The notes below the pieces were generated by a model, which worked only from the letters and a program-made list of their open reading frames with translations, did not search any database and was not told the origin of the DNA. The translations under genes were made by a program, and so were the position numbers. 64,000 nucleotides of DNA from Cereibacter ovatus. Its GTDB lineage: Bacteria; Pseudomonadota; Alphaproteobacteria; Rhodobacterales; Rhodobacteraceae. The number at the start of each line of letters is the position of its first letter. Position 1 is the first letter of the stretch. Below, in pieces: positions 1-9,514 of the stretch. The stretch spans positions 124,001 to 188,000 of the forward strand of contig NZ_OAOQ01000005.1 of assembly GCF_900207575.1 (NCBI RefSeq). Direction: 5' to 3'.

Positions 1-1692
1 GTCACCCATCGCGGGCGATTCGTAGGTGGAATACATATAGGGCGTCTGCGCCTCGAATTCGGCCGCGCAGGTGTCGATGCGTTTGAAGACCGCCTTCACC
101 CCAAGGTTCCGGCGGGCACGGCGCACCTGACCTTCGTCACGCCCCGTCAGACTGGCCAGCCGCGCATCGGTAAAGCCCATCATCTTCAGCTTGCGCAGGC
201 CCCGTTCGGTGACCGGCAGGCCCTTGGCGCGGATGTCGGCCTCGGCCTCGACGATCTCGCGCAGGCGGGCAAGGAACCACGGATCGAAGGCGGTGGCGGC
301 CTGAATCTCGTCATCCGTCAGCCCGTGGCGCATCGCCTGCGCGATCAGCCGCAGCCGGTCGGGGGTCTGGGCCGAAATCGCCTTGATGACGGCGGCCTTG
401 TCGGGCGCGCCGGGGATCTCGATCTCGTCAAAGCCGGAAAGGCCGGTCTCCAACGAGGCCAGCGCCTTCTGAACCGATTCGTGGAAGGTGCGGCCGATGG
501 CCATGACCTCGCCCACCGATTTCATCGCGGTGGTCAGTTCCGGCTTCGATCCGGGGAACTTTTCAAAGGCGAAGCGCGGGATCTTGGTCACGACATAGTC
601 GATGGACGGCTCGAAGCTGGCGGGCGTGACCTTGGTGATGTCGTTGTCCAGCTCGTCCAGCGTGTAGCCCACGGCGAGCTTTGCCGCGATCTTGGCGATG
701 GGAAAGCCCGTAGCCTTGGACGCCAGCGCCGAGGACCGCGACACCCGCGGGTTCATCTCGATCACCACCATGCGGCCGTCGGCGGGGTTGATCGCCCATT
801 GCACGTTCGATCCGCCGGTTTCCACGCCGATCTCGCGCAGCACGGCGATGCTGCCGTTGCGCATGATCTGGTATTCCTTGTCGGTCAGGGTCAGCGCCGG
901 CGCCACGGTGATCGAATCGCCGGTATGCACCCCCATCGGGTCCACGTTTTCGATGGAACAGACGATGATGGCATTGTCCGCGCGGTCGCGGACCACCTCC
1001 ATCTCGTATTCCTTCCAGCCAAGCAGGCTTTCATCGACAAGGATCTGCGCCACCGGCGAGGCATCGAGGCCCGAGCGGCAGATCGCCTCGTAATCGTCGC
1101 GGTTGTAGGCCACGCCGCCGCCGGTGCCGCCAAGGGTGAAGGCCGGGCGGATGATCGCCGGAAGGCCCACATATTCGATGGCGGCCATCGCCTCGGCCAC
1201 GCCCGCGTTGATGTCATAGCGCCCGTCGGGCAGCTTCGGTGCGGCGATGATCGTGGCCTTGGGGTTTTCCAGCCCGATGCGGTCCATCGCCTCGCGGAAC
1301 AGCTTGCGGTCCTCGGCCATCTCGATGGCCTCGCGGTTGGCGCCGATCAGTTGCACGCCGAACTTTTCCAGCACGCCCATGTCGGCCAGCGCCAGCGCGG
1401 TGTTCAGGCCGGTCTGCCCGCCCATGGTGGGCAAAAGCGCGTCGGGGCGCTCTTTCTCGATGATCTTGGCGACGACTTCGGGGGTGATCGGCTCGATATA
1501 GGTCGCATCCGCCAGACCGGGGTCGGTCATGATGGTGGCGGGGTTCGAGTTCACCAGAACCACGCGATAGCCTTCCTCGCGCAGCGCCTTGCAGGCTTGC
1601 GCGCCGGAATAGTCGAACTCGCAGGCTTGCCCGATGACGATGGGGCCTGCGCCGATGATCATGATCGAGCTGATATCGGTTCTTTTCGGCAT
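1..1692 (-). CDS. carB: Carbamoyl-phosphate synthase large subunit (N-terminal 564 residues, cut by window edge)
   Basis: This is the ATP-grasp subunit that makes carbamoyl phosphate from bicarbonate, ammonia (from CarA) and two ATP, feeding arginine and pyrimidine synthesis in the cytosol. The protein opens [20 protein letters not shown], the family start. The first ATP-grasp domain is complete, with [17 protein letters not shown] and [18 protein letters not shown], the carboxyphosphate-site motifs. The oligomerisation domain follows; the second ATP-grasp and allosteric MGS domains (about 500 residues) lie beyond position 1. The ATG at 1692 is the only start that gives the family N-terminus. 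It is divergent from pabB, with a candidate promoter in the 189-bp gap. carA is not in the window. Confidence 0.97.
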   Translation of the reverse strand, partial: MPKRTDISSIMIIGAGPIVIGQACEFDYSGAQACKALREEGYRVVLVNSNPATIMTDPGLADATYIEPITPEVVAKIIEKERPDALLPTMGGQTGLNTALALADMGVLEKFGVQLIGANREAIEMAEDRKLFREAMDRIGLENPKATIIAAPKLPDGRYDINAGVAEAMAAIEYVGLPAIIRPAFTLGGTGGGVAYNRDDYEAICRSGLDASPVAQILVDESLLGWKEYEMEVVRDRADNAIIVCSIENVDPMGVHTGDSITVAPALTLTDKEYQIMRNGSIAVLREIGVETGGSNVQWAINPADGRMVVIEMNPRVSRSSALASKATGFPIAKIAAKLAVGYTLDELDNDITKVTPASFEPSIDYVVTKIPRFAFEKFPGSKPELTTAMKSVGEVMAIGRTFHESVQKALASLETGLSGFDEIEIPGAPDKAAVIKAISAQTPDRLRLIAQAMRHGLTDDEIQAATAFDPWFLARLREIVEAEADIRAKGLPVTERGLRKLKMMGFTDARLASLTGRDEGQVRRARRNLGVKAVFKRIDTCAAEFEAQTPYMYSTYESPAMGD

Positions 1693-1771
1693 TTGTGGCC
1701 CCACATCTATGGTCCTGCGCCGTACGGGCGGCAGGATTGTCCGGATTCTACGCTCTGCGCAAATTGGCGCG

Positions 1772-1799
1772 GTTATAGACCCGCCGCCGCGCGGCGCAA
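1772..1799 (-). promoter_or_regulatory. Candidate sigma70 promoter of carB
   Basis: On the minus strand TTGCGC (1799-1794) and TATAAC (1777-1772) are separated by 16 bases, about 80 bases upstream of the carB ATG. The -10 box is the most A/T-rich patch in the divergent gap. Prediction is by eye only. A possible extended -10 for pabB, TGCTAGAT at 1847-1854 on the plus strand, lies about 30 bases before its GTG. Confidence 0.4.
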
Positions 1800-1881
1800 C
1801 CCATTTGCGAAGCGTCGCGGTCGGGCTGTCGCGGCGACCGGCCCCATGCTAGATCGGCGCGACGATGACGGAGGGACAAAG

Positions 1882-3021
1882 GTGATCCTGTGCGAGAACG
1901 GGCCGGCGGGCGGCCCCGCCCTGTTCCGCGACCCGGTCGAACGGGTGACGGTGTGGGAACCGGCCGATGTCGCCCCGGCGCTGGCGCGGCTGGATGCGCT
2001 GCGGGGGCAGGGGCTTTGGGTCGCAGGCGCGATGGCCTATGACGCCGGGCTGACCTTCGAGCCGCGCCTTGCGGACCTGATGCCCGCCCATCGCGACGAG
2101 CCGCTTCTGGCCTTCGGCGCATTCGCAGGCCCTGTCCCCGCGACGGATGTTCTGGCGCGGGCCATGGCCGAGGCGGCGGGCGTGTGTCTTGCGCCGCTGT
2201 GCCCCCGGATCACACAGGCCGATCATGCCGCGGCCTTTGCCCGGCTGATGGACTATATCGCCGCGGGCGACTGCTATCAGGTCAACCTGACCTTTCCCGT
2301 TGACAGCCGGCTAACGGCCGGCAGCGCGCTTGGGCTTTATGGTGCGCTGCGGGCGCACCAGCCGGTCGGGCATGGGGTGTTCTGCGATCTGGGCGGGCCG
2401 GTGGCGATCTCGGCCTCGCCCGAGCTGTTCTTTGCCTGCGATGCCGATGGCTGGATCGAGACCCGGCCGATGAAGGGCACCGCGCCGCGCGACGCCGACC
2501 CCGCACGCGATGCGGCGCTGGCCGCAGGGCTGGCCGCCAGCGAAAAGGGGCAGGCAGAGAATCTGATGATCGTCGATCTGCTGCGCAACGATCTGTCGCG
2601 GATCTGCGCCGTGGGCTCGGTCCGGGTGCCGGATCTGTTCGCGGTGGAAAGCTATGCCACCGTGCATCAGATGGTCAGCCGGGTGACGGGGCGGCTGACG
2701 GGGCGGCCGGGGCTGGCGGCCCTGATGCCGGCGCTGTTTCCCTGCGGTTCGGTCACCGGGGCGCCCAAGATCCGCGCAATGCAGATCATCGCCGAGCTGG
2801 AATGCGGTCCGCGCGGGCTTTACTGCGGTGCCATGGGCTGGATGGCGCCGGACGGGCGCGCGGCGTTCAATGTGGCGATCCGCACGCTGCGGCTGTATCC
2901 CGACGGGCGGCTGCGGCTGGATGTGGGCGGCGGCGTGGTGCAGGATTCCACCGCGGACGGCGAATGGGAGGAGGCACTGTGGAAGACCCGCTTTGCAAGG
3001 CTGCCCACGACCCGGGGCTGA
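1882..3021 (+). CDS. pabB: Aminodeoxychorismate synthase component I
   Basis: This chorismate-utilising enzyme converts chorismate with ammonia to 4-amino-4-deoxychorismate, the first step to p-aminobenzoate and folate. The C-terminal chorismate-binding domain shows SASPELFF, PMKGTAPRD, ENLMIVDLLRNDLSR, PCGSVTGAPKIRAM and GLYCGAMGW. At 379 residues it is a short PabB without a fused PabA or lyase domain. I chose the GTG at 1882 because GGAGGG at 1870-1875 sits six bases upstream; an ATG at 1846 would add 12 residues. The reading frame stays open far upstream, but that part is antisense to carB. The end overlaps the start of pabC by 43 bases, so the two are probably translationally coupled. 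A TrpE role is less likely given the pabC neighbour. Confidence 0.9.
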   Translation: MILCENGPAGGPALFRDPVERVTVWEPADVAPALARLDALRGQGLWVAGAMAYDAGLTFEPRLADLMPAHRDEPLLAFGAFAGPVPATDVLARAMAEAAGVCLAPLCPRITQADHAAAFARLMDYIAAGDCYQVNLTFPVDSRLTAGSALGLYGALRAHQPVGHGVFCDLGGPVAISASPELFFACDADGWIETRPMKGTAPRDADPARDAALAAGLAASEKGQAENLMIVDLLRNDLSRICAVGSVRVPDLFAVESYATVHQMVSRVTGRLTGRPGLAALMPALFPCGSVTGAPKIRAMQIIAELECGPRGLYCGAMGWMAPDGRAAFNVAIRTLRLYPDGRLRLDVGGGVVQDSTADGEWEEALWKTRFARLPTTRG

Positions 3022-3611
3022 GGCTGATCGAGACTCTGCCATGGGACGGCACGCGGCTGGTGCGGCTGGACCGGCACTTGGCGCGGCTGGCCTGCGGGGC
3101 GGCGCGGCTGGGCTGGCGGTGCGAGGGGGCGGCCAAGGCGCTGCGCGCGGCAGTGCCCGATGGGCCGGCCCGGATGCGCCTGACACTGGATTCCGCAGGG
3201 CGGATCGAGGTCGAGGCGGCACCCCTGCCGCCTGTGAAACCGCTGTGGCGGCTGGGGCTGGCCGGCGAGCGGTTGTGGTCGGCCGATCCTTGGCTTGGGG
3301 TGAAATCCACGCGCCGCGGCGCCTATGACCGGGCGCGGGCGGCGCTGCCGGCGGGGCTGGACGAGGTGGTGTTGCTGAACGAGCGGGGCGAGGTCTGCGA
3401 CGGCACGATCACCACGCTGTTTTTCGATGCGGGCGAGGGGCTCTGCACGCCGCCGCTGTCCTGCGGTCTGTTGCCCGGCATCCTGCGCGCGGACATGCTG
3501 GACAGCGGCGCCTGCCGCGAGGCGGTGCTGCCCGGTGCGGCGTTGCCACGGGTGCGGCTGTGGGTGGGCAATTCCATGCGGGGGCTTAATCCGGCCGTCT
3601 GGTCGATCTGA
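2979..3611 (+). CDS. pabC: Aminodeoxychorismate lyase-like class IV aminotransferase
   Basis: This fold-type IV PLP protein of 210 residues probably releases pyruvate from aminodeoxychorismate to give p-aminobenzoate. Motifs seen are RLDRHLARL near the N-terminus, VKSTRRGAYDRARA (the probable PLP-lysine region), DEVVLLNERGEVCDGTITTLFF and the CGLLPGILR segment typical of branched-chain/ADC-lyase proteins. The GTG at 2979 lies inside the end of pabB and has GGGAGGAGG just upstream (from 2967), which supports this start and coupled translation. Family members are usually 200-290 residues. The substrate is inferred from context; a D-amino acid or branched-chain transaminase cannot be excluded from motifs alone. 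Confidence 0.82.
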   Translation: MEDPLCKAAHDPGLRLIETLPWDGTRLVRLDRHLARLACGAARLGWRCEGAAKALRAAVPDGPARMRLTLDSAGRIEVEAAPLPPVKPLWRLGLAGERLWSADPWLGVKSTRRGAYDRARAALPAGLDEVVLLNERGEVCDGTITTLFFDAGEGLCTPPLSCGLLPGILRADMLDSGACREAVLPGAALPRVRLWVGNSMRGLNPAVWSI

Positions 3612-3615
3612 CGGA

Positions 3616-3669
3616 GGCGCGTTCCGCGCCACGGCGTTTGTCTCGCCCGTCCGGCGGGGCCGGACGGGC
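3616..3669. terminator. Two hairpins after pabC
   Basis: A 6-bp stem GGCGCG/CGCGCC with loop TTC (3616-3630) is followed by a perfect 10-bp stem GCCCGTCCGG/CCGGACGGGC with loop CGGGG (3645-3669). They sit between pabC and aspS. There is no U-tract, so termination is only a suggestion. Confidence 0.4.
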
Positions 3670-3673
3670 TCGG

Positions 3674-3712
3674 GCGCTCCGCGGGGGATATTTGTGGCCA
3701 GAATGAAAGGGG
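3674..3712 (+). repeat. Dispersed GGGGATATTTG-GGCCAGAATGAAAG element, copy A
   Basis: The stretch reads CTCCGCGGGGGATATTTG then TGGCCAGAATGAAAG. A nearly identical element lies in the opposite orientation at 13083-13119 in the peptide-transporter operon, and a weaker match (GGCCAAAATGAAAAGCGCG) begins near 57174. All copies are intergenic. Function is unknown; the copies seen flank gene ends. Confidence 0.6.
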
Positions 3713-3784
3713 CGTGGCTTGACTTCGCGCGGCTGGCAGAGTGTATCGGCGCGGACGAACCAAAGCCTCGGGAAGGGGACTGTT

Positions 3785-5560
3785 ATGCACGCCTATCGTA
3801 GCCATACTTGCGCGGATCTGAACGCCGGGCACGTCGGTCAGGAGGTGCGGCTTTCGGGATGGGTGCACCGCGTGCGCGACCATGGTGGCGTGCTGTTCAT
3901 CGATCTGCGCGACCATTACGGTATCACGCAGGTGATCGCGGATGCCGACTCGGCGGCCTTTGCCGAGTTGGAGAAGGTGCGCGCCGAATGGGTGATCCGG
4001 ATCGAGGGCGTGGTGAAGGGGCGCGATGCGGCGCTGGTGAACCCGAAGCTTTCGACCGGCGAAATCGAGGTTTATGCCCGCGGTCTGACCGTTCTGGGGG
4101 CCGCCGACGAGTTGCCGATGCCGGTGTTCGGCGAGGTGGACTATCCCGAGGAGACCCGGCTGACCTATCGGTTCCTGGATCTGCGGCGCGAGAAGCTGCA
4201 TGGCAACATGATGCTGCGGTCGAACGTGGTGCGGTCGTTGCGCAACCGGATGTGGTCGGCGGGCTTCAACGAGTTTCAGACGCCGATCATCACCGCATCT
4301 TCGCCCGAAGGGGCGCGGGACTTTCTGGTTCCCTCGCGGTTGCATCCGGGCAAGTTCTATGCGTTGCCGCAGGCGCCGCAGCAGTTCAAGCAGTTGATCA
4401 TGGTGGCGGGGTTCGACCGCTATTTCCAGATCGCGCCCTGTTTCCGCGATGAGGACCCGCGGGCCGACCGTTCGCCGACCGATTTCTACCAGCTCGACAT
4501 CGAGATGAGTTTTGTCGAGCAGGAGGATGTTTTCGCCGCCGTGCAGCCGGTGATTCAGGGGCTGTTCGAGGAGTTCGGCGGCGACCGCAAGGTTTACGCC
4601 GATTGGCCGCGGATTGCCTGGCGGGATGCGATGCTGTGGTATGGCTCGGACAAGCCGGACCTGCGCAACCCGATCCGGATGCAGGTGGTGAGCGAGCATT
4701 TCCGCGGCTCGGGCTTTGCGATCTTCGCGAAGCTGCTGGAGAACGAGGGGACCGAGGTTCGCGCGATTCCGGCGCCGATGGGGGGCAGCCGCAAGTTCTG
4801 CGACCGGATGAATGCCTTTGCCCAAGCCCAGGGTCTGCCGGGGATGGGCTATATCTTCTGGCGGAAGGGCGAGGACGGGGCGATGGAAGCCGCCGGGCCG
4901 CTGGCCAAGAACATCGGCCCCGAGCGGACCGAGGCGATCCGGCTTCAGCTTGGGCTGGGCGAGGGCGACGCCGCGTTCTTCCTTGGCGGCAAGCCCGAGA
5001 CCTTCGAGGCCGTTGCGGGGCGCGCGCGCAACGAGATCGGCCGCGAGCTGGGGCTGACCGAGGAAAACTGCTTCAAATTCGCCTGGATCGTCGATTTCCC
5101 GATGTATGAGACGGACGACGAGGGCAAGATCGACTTCAGCCACAACCCGTTTTCGATGCCGCAAGGGGGCATGGAGGCGCTGGAAGGCGATCCGTTGAAG
5201 GTTCATGCCTATCAGTATGATCTGGCCTGCAACGGCTATGAGCTGGTGTCGGGCGGCATCCGCAACCACCGGCCCGAGATCATGTTCAAGGCCTTCGAGA
5301 TCGCGGGCTATCCCAAGGAAGAGGTCGAAAAGCGGTTCGGTGGCATGGTCAAGGCGTTCCGGTATGGCGCCCCGCCGCACGGCGGTTGTGCCGCCGGCAT
5401 CGACCGGATCGTGATGCTGCTGGCGGACGAGGCGAACATCCGCGAGGTCATCATGTTCCCGATGAACCAGCGCGCCGAGGATCTGCTGATGGGGGCGCCG
5501 TCGGAACCCACCAACGAGCAGTTGCGCGAGTTGCGCCTGCGCGTCGTGCCGAAGGACTGA
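3785..5560 (+). CDS. aspS: Aspartyl-tRNA synthetase
   Basis: Class II aminoacyl-tRNA synthetase that charges tRNA-Asp; 591 residues, the usual bacterial length. The N-terminal OB-fold anticodon-binding domain shows [20 protein letters not shown]. Class II motif 2 is [19 protein letters not shown] and motif 3 is [14 protein letters not shown], with the bacterial GAD insertion between. The ATG at 3785 gives the family start [18 protein letters not shown] and has GGAAGGGG upstream; an ATG at 3719 would add 22 unconserved residues. In many alphaproteobacteria this enzyme is non-discriminating and works with GatCAB to make Asn-tRNA; whether that holds here cannot be judged from this window. Confidence 0.97.
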   Translation: MHAYRSHTCADLNAGHVGQEVRLSGWVHRVRDHGGVLFIDLRDHYGITQVIADADSAAFAELEKVRAEWVIRIEGVVKGRDAALVNPKLSTGEIEVYARGLTVLGAADELPMPVFGEVDYPEETRLTYRFLDLRREKLHGNMMLRSNVVRSLRNRMWSAGFNEFQTPIITASSPEGARDFLVPSRLHPGKFYALPQAPQQFKQLIMVAGFDRYFQIAPCFRDEDPRADRSPTDFYQLDIEMSFVEQEDVFAAVQPVIQGLFEEFGGDRKVYADWPRIAWRDAMLWYGSDKPDLRNPIRMQVVSEHFRGSGFAIFAKLLENEGTEVRAIPAPMGGSRKFCDRMNAFAQAQGLPGMGYIFWRKGEDGAMEAAGPLAKNIGPERTEAIRLQLGLGEGDAAFFLGGKPETFEAVAGRARNEIGRELGLTEENCFKFAWIVDFPMYETDDEGKIDFSHNPFSMPQGGMEALEGDPLKVHAYQYDLACNGYELVSGGIRNHRPEIMFKAFEIAGYPKEEVEKRFGGMVKAFRYGAPPHGGCAAGIDRIVMLLADEANIREVIMFPMNQRAEDLLMGAPSEPTNEQLRELRLRVVPKD

Positions 5561-5564
5561 GGCG

Positions 5565-6266
5565 ATGACGCGGTTTGGCGCCCCGGTTCCAGACTGGTCG
5601 GCGCCGCCGCACCCCTCGGATCTGTCCGGGGGGCGGTATGCCCTGCTGGAACGCTTGTCGGCTGACCGGCATGCGGCGGATCTGCACAGGGCGTTTTCGG
5701 GCGACGATACGCTGTGGGATTACCTGCCCTATGGGCCGTTTGCCTCGACGGCGGCCTATCACCATTGGGTGCGCGGGGTCGAGGGCGCCGCTGATCCGCT
5801 GTTCTTTGCCATTCGCGCCCGCGACACCGGCCATTGCGGCGGCGTGGCAAGCTTTCTGCGGATCGCGCCCGAGGCGGGGTCGATCGAGATCGGCCATATC
5901 TGTCTGGCGCCCGCGATCCAGCGCAGCCCGGTTGCGACCGAGGCGTTGTTTCTGATGATGCAATGGGCCTTTGATGCCGGTTATCGGCGTTGCGAATGGA
6001 AGTGCGATGCGCTGAACCTGCCGTCACGCCGGGCGGCGCAGCGGCTTGGGTTCAGCTATGAGGGCACGTTCCGGCAGGCGGCCGTGGTGAAGGGCCGCAA
6101 CCGCGATACGGCGTGGTTCTCGGTGATCGATACCGAGTGGGCGGCCCTGCGCGAGGCGTTCACCCTTTGGCTGGCGCCGCGGAACTTCGGGGCGGATGGC
6201 CGGCAGGCAGAGCGGTTGTCGGACCTGACCTCTCTGGTGCGCGGAGGGACTGACCCCCTGCTTTGA
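5565..6266 (+). CDS. GNAT family N-acetyltransferase (RimJ/RimL type)
   Basis: A 233-residue acetyl-CoA-dependent acyltransferase of the Acetyltransf_3 type. Seen features are DDTLWDYLPYGPF in the N-terminal half, SIEIGHICLAPAIQRSPVATEAL (the beta4 / acetyl-CoA pyrophosphate loop region), and WKCDALNLPSRRAAQRLGFSYEGTFRQAAV, the hallmark C-terminal segment of this subgroup. It starts four bases after aspS and is probably co-transcribed with it. The substrate (a small molecule or protein N-terminus) is unknown; homologues are widely annotated only as GNAT proteins. Confidence 0.88.
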   Translation: MTRFGAPVPDWSAPPHPSDLSGGRYALLERLSADRHAADLHRAFSGDDTLWDYLPYGPFASTAAYHHWVRGVEGAADPLFFAIRARDTGHCGGVASFLRIAPEAGSIEIGHICLAPAIQRSPVATEALFLMMQWAFDAGYRRCEWKCDALNLPSRRAAQRLGFSYEGTFRQAAVVKGRNRDTAWFSVIDTEWAALREAFTLWLAPRNFGADGRQAERLSDLTSLVRGGTDPLL

Positions 6267-6463
6267 CGGTCCGCGTGCGGGCCTGCGTTGTGACGCGCAC
6301 CCGCGCCGGACCCTCATCCGCAGCGTGCCCGGGCCGCGGGCCGCCAGCCAATCGGCGGCGACGAGGCAGGGCGACCGCGACCGGGCAAGGCGGGCCGGAT
6401 CGACCGCCGCGGGTTTGCCAACGGCAGCGACGGGACAAGGGTGGCTTGGACCCAGTTCGCGCG

Positions 6464-6482
6464 CGGCCCGATGTTCGGGCCG
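6464..6482 (-). terminator. Hairpin downstream of the receiver-domain gene
   Basis: A perfect 8-bp stem CGGCCCGA/TCGGGCCG with loop TGT lies seven bases past the stop of the minus-strand gene at 6490. No U-tract follows. The rest of 6267-6463 shows no gene or other clear signal. Confidence 0.4.
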
Positions 6483-6489
6483 TGGCGGC

Positions 6490-7194
6490 TTAGAATGCCC
6501 CGGTCGAGCCCGCGAGTCGGGTCAGGATCAGCCGTTTCATGCGGTCCAACCCCTCGGCGCTGTCGGCGGCGCTGCGGGCGGCCTGTTCCAATGGTGTATC
6601 GCCGCTGCTGCGGGCGATGCCCGAGACGAAGCCGGCCAGATAGCGCGCTGGCGCCGAATGCGGCTGGGCATCGGTGGCCAGTGTGGCCGCACGGCTGAGA
6701 TCCTCGCGCAGCGAGAACGGATCGGGGGGTGGAAGCGCCTCATCCTCGGGCGGGCGCTGTCGGTCGGGAAGGTGCTGAAGCAGCATCTGCTGGAACAGCG
6801 CAAGACTGTCGAGCGGCTTTTCCATGAAGCCATGCGCGCCCGCGGCAAGGGCGGCCTCGCGCCCCGAGGGGTCGCCGCTGGCGGCAATCACCACCGGCCC
6901 CGGCGCATCGGCCGTCAGTTCGGCAATCAGCGCCGCGCCGCTGCCGTCGGGCAGGCTTAGATCGACCACCACGGCATCGGGGCGGTAAAGGTCCAGATGG
7001 CTGCGGGCTGCTTCCAGTGTTTCGGTCCTGCGCAGTTTTGCCCCCGAACGGTGGCACAGCAGGCGCAACGCCTCGGCCGCGAAATGGCTGTCTTCGACGG
7101 CAAGGATGGTCAGGCCCGACAGCGGCAGTGCCGGCTGCATGGTGCGGCGGGGGGCGGGCGAAGGCGGGTCTGGAAGAAGGTGAAGGTGGGGCAT
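6490..7194 (-). CDS. Response regulator receiver-domain protein
   Basis: A 234-residue protein with one CheY-like receiver domain (about residues 27-140). The acidic pair E34/D35, the phosphoacceptor D78 in VVVDLSLPDGSG, S106 and K126 in GFMEKPLD are all in place, so it should be phosphorylated. The C-terminal 100 residues have no recognised DNA-binding or enzymatic domain. No histidine kinase lies nearby, so it is an orphan regulator here. I preferred the ATG at 7194 because GAGAGA sits six bases before it; an ATG at 7227 would add 11 residues. It is divergent from mce. Confidence 0.82.
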   Translation of the reverse strand: MPHLHLLPDPPSPAPRRTMQPALPLSGLTILAVEDSHFAAEALRLLCHRSGAKLRRTETLEAARSHLDLYRPDAVVVDLSLPDGSGAALIAELTADAPGPVVIAASGDPSGREAALAAGAHGFMEKPLDSLALFQQMLLQHLPDRQRPPEDEALPPPDPFSLREDLSRAATLATDAQPHSAPARYLAGFVSGIARSSGDTPLEQAARSAADSAEGLDRMKRLILTRLAGSTGAF

Positions 7195-7333
7195 GAAACG
7201 TCTCTCGGCGGGGCTGAGTCGCGTCATCCAACCCCATCGGGATCAACATCCGGTTAAGCGGCGCGACCGGCTGCCCCCTTGCCTCGTGCCGGTGGCGCTT
7301 TCATAAGACGGACAACCCGCAAAGGAGAAGACC

Positions 7334-7738
7334 ATGATCGGACGCCTGAACCATGTGGCCATCGCCGTGCCCGACCTTGAGGCGGCGGCGGCGCAGTATC
7401 GCTACACCCTCGGCGCCGAGGTGGGCGCACCGCAGGACGAACCCGACCACGGCGTGACGGTCGTGTTCATCACGCTGCCCAACACCAAGATCGAGCTGCT
7501 GTATCCGCTGGGCGAGAATTCCCCGATCAACGGGTTTCTGGAAAAGAACCCGGCCGGCGGCATCCACCACATCTGCTATGAGGTCGAGGATATCCTTGCC
7601 GCGCGCGACCGGCTGAAGGAAGCGGGCGCCCGCGTGCTGGGCAGCGGAGAGCCGAAGATCGGCGCCCATGGCAAGCCGGTTCTGTTCCTGCATCCCAAGG
7701 ACTTCAACGGCTGTCTGGTGGAACTGGAACAGGTATGA
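7334..7738 (+). CDS. mce: Methylmalonyl-CoA epimerase
   Basis: This enzyme interconverts (R)- and (S)-methylmalonyl-CoA in propionyl-CoA assimilation and, in Rhodobacter relatives, the ethylmalonyl-CoA pathway. At 134 residues it is the normal length for this vicinal-oxygen-chelate protein. Metal-ligand candidates are H7 (LNHVAIAV), H78/H79 in GGIHHICYEV and E130 in the C-terminal CLVELEQV. AAAGGAGAAG ends just before the ATG and is a strong ribosome-binding site. It overlaps the following DUF1467 gene by four bases (ATGA), an arrangement consistent with an operon. Confidence 0.95.
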   Translation: MIGRLNHVAIAVPDLEAAAAQYRYTLGAEVGAPQDEPDHGVTVVFITLPNTKIELLYPLGENSPINGFLEKNPAGGIHHICYEVEDILAARDRLKEAGARVLGSGEPKIGAHGKPVLFLHPKDFNGCLVELEQV

Positions 7739-8007
7739 CACCGACCGGCGCCGCTGTCCTTTATGCGGTGACCTGGTTCATGGTATTCTTCATCCTGTTG
7801 CCCATCCGGGTGCAGAGCCAGGACGAAGCCGGGGACGTGGCGCCGGGCACCCCGCCCGGGGCGCCTTCCGGGTTTGTGGTGCGCAGGAAGGCGCTTTTGA
7901 CCACGGTGGTGGCCACTGTGGTCTGGGGGGCCGTGTGCGGGATCATCCTGTCGGGCTGGATCTCGCTGGAAGATATCGATGTGACGGGGCGGATGACGCC
8001 GGGCTGA
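7735..8007 (+). CDS. DUF1467 family small membrane protein
   Basis: A 90-residue protein with two predicted transmembrane segments (about residues 6-24 and 53-73). The segment WFMVFFILLPIRVQSQDEAG and the later RRKALLTTVVATVVWG match the DUF1467 family found next to mce in many alphaproteobacteria. Its function is unknown. The start codon overlaps the mce stop, so translation is probably coupled. Confidence 0.88.
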   Translation: MTPTGAAVLYAVTWFMVFFILLPIRVQSQDEAGDVAPGTPPGAPSGFVVRRKALLTTVVATVVWGAVCGIILSGWISLEDIDVTGRMTPG

Positions 8008-8041
8008 TCCGGCCCCGGGCAAGGCCCGAGGCCGGCCGCCG

Positions 8042-8737
8042 TCAGGCACCCTGCCGGGCGTTCAGCCGATGATAAAGATGGGTGAAGGTCGCAACCCCCA
8101 GCACCGGCACCACAAGGTTCAGGATCGGCACCGACAGCGGTGCCGCCATCAGCGTGCCCGCCAGCCAGATCTGCCCCGCATGGCGCGCCCGAAGCGCCTT
8201 GGCCCCGGCGCGGCCCAGCCGGCGCATCGCGACAAGGGTGAAATATTCCCGCCCCAACAAGAAGCCATTCAGGCCCCAGAACAGGATCGGAAAGATCGGC
8301 CCGGCAAAGGCGAACAGCACCAGCGCGATCAGGTTCACCACCACCAGCACCGCAAAGAAATTCGCGCTGTCAATCAACTGGTCGCTCAGCGGCAGTGCCT
8401 TGGCCGGGGCAAGCTGCGGATAGTGCCGCGCCTCGACCGCATCCACCACCCGGTCCAGAAACAGCCCCGTGAAGGCCGAGGCGACCGGGATCATCAGAAA
8501 CACCGACAGCCCGATCATCAGCACCGCCGATCCCCAGGACAGGATGGTGTCCAGCCCGCCGATCTCACCGATCCAGGGGATCGTCATCGTATCGGGCATG
8601 ACCATCTGCAACAGCAGCACGAAGCCCGCATAGACCGCGGCCAGCAGCGCCAGCGCAAGGCCCACCCCCATCCAGACGACACGACGAAAGCGCGCATCGC
8701 CGATCTGGCCGATGGCGCGAAGGAAATCGCGGATCAT
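8042..8737 (-). CDS. EI24/CysZ-like integral membrane protein
   Basis: A 231-residue protein with about four to five hydrophobic helices, for example ALALLAAVYAGFVLLLQMVM, AVLMIGLSVFLMIPVASAF, LVVVNLIALVLFAFAGPIFP and a C-terminal VPILNLVVPVLGVATF. GLNGFLLGREYFTLVAMRR followed by the C-terminal region matches the EI24/CysZ family, whose enterobacterial member mediates sulfate uptake. A sulfate role is not supported by any neighbour here. Its ATG overlaps the stop of the upstream nitroreductase gene by four bases, so the two form an operon. Confidence 0.85.
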   Translation of the reverse strand: MIRDFLRAIGQIGDARFRRVVWMGVGLALALLAAVYAGFVLLLQMVMPDTMTIPWIGEIGGLDTILSWGSAVLMIGLSVFLMIPVASAFTGLFLDRVVDAVEARHYPQLAPAKALPLSDQLIDSANFFAVLVVVNLIALVLFAFAGPIFPILFWGLNGFLLGREYFTLVAMRRLGRAGAKALRARHAGQIWLAGTLMAAPLSVPILNLVVPVLGVATFTHLYHRLNARQGA

Positions 8738-9312
8738 TCACTTACCCATTTGACAAGACTGGCAACATCGGGTCGCGGCCGGTCCGGCGGGGCGATGGTT
8801 TCGGTCCCGATATGGACAATGCCGGCGACGAATTCGTGATCTTCAAGGCCCAGCCCTTCGCGCAGAAAGGCGCGGTCATGCGCGGGCCAGCCGGTCAGCC
8901 AGTTCGCGCCCCAGCCCGCCGCCTCGGCCGCGTTCAGAAGCCCAAGACAGGCGGCCCCCGCCGACAGGGTCTGCTCGATCGCGGGCACCTTGTCGGACGG
9001 CTTGGGGCTGGCCACCACCACCACGGCCAGATGGCTGGCCTCGAACTGCGACCGGCCCTTGGCGCGGCGCTCGTCGTCAAGGCCAAGCGCATCGGCGCGG
9101 GTCTCGGCCAGCCGCACCAGCCGGCCCATCGCCCCGCGTGCCAGCACGATCAGCCGCCAGGGTTCCAGCTTGCCATGATCGGGCGTGCGCAGCGCGGCGG
9201 TCAGGATCGGCTGCAACTGATCGGGCGACGGCACCGGCAGGCCGAGCGTCTTGGCCGGACGCGAGCGGCGGTGCAGCAGGAAGTCGAGAACCTCGGGCTT
9301 CGGCGCGGGCAT
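8734..9312 (-). CDS. Nitroreductase family protein (YdjA-like)
   Basis: A 192-residue FMN-dependent NAD(P)H oxidoreductase. The N-terminal FLLHRRSRPAKTL is the FMN-phosphate contact, PDHGKLEPWRLIVL is the typical PDH.. segment of the YdjA subgroup, and AAEAAGWGANWLTG and the IVHIGT segment are also present. The physiological substrate is unknown. I chose the ATG at 9312 because AAAGGAGA lies directly before it; the open frame further upstream lacks family similarity. Confidence 0.88.
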   Translation of the reverse strand: MPAPKPEVLDFLLHRRSRPAKTLGLPVPSPDQLQPILTAALRTPDHGKLEPWRLIVLARGAMGRLVRLAETRADALGLDDERRAKGRSQFEASHLAVVVVASPKPSDKVPAIEQTLSAGAACLGLLNAAEAAGWGANWLTGWPAHDRAFLREGLGLEDHEFVAGIVHIGTETIAPPDRPRPDVASLVKWVSE

Positions 9313-9411
9313 GGGCGTCTCCTTTTCCCGCGCGATCATCAGGATCGGCCGCGCCGGGTCAAGCGGAGTTCGCGCCCCGGCCGGCCAATGCTCTCGACCT
9401 GAGAAGCGGCC

Positions 9412-9440
9412 TTGACACTTCCGTGAACGGCTGGTCAGCT
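9412..9440 (+). promoter_or_regulatory. Candidate promoter of the peptide transporter operon
   Basis: A consensus -35 box TTGACA (9412-9417) is followed, 17 bases on, by TCAGCT (9435-9440), with AGCTTAAC overlapping. The binding-protein ATG is about 75 bases further. The -10 is weak, so this rests mainly on the -35 match. Confidence 0.35.
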
Positions 9441-9514
9441 TAACCCCGAGGCCCGTCCCGACGCCCGGCGTCGGACAGGGTTCCGCCACAAAAAACTTCG
9501 ACAGGGGGTTCTTC

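Noticed and set aside
325-1845. Open plus-strand frame continuous with pabB, giving an 898-residue product
   Set aside because: The part before about 1850 is antisense to carB, whose frame is fully conserved; pabB has its own ribosome-binding site and start at 1882.
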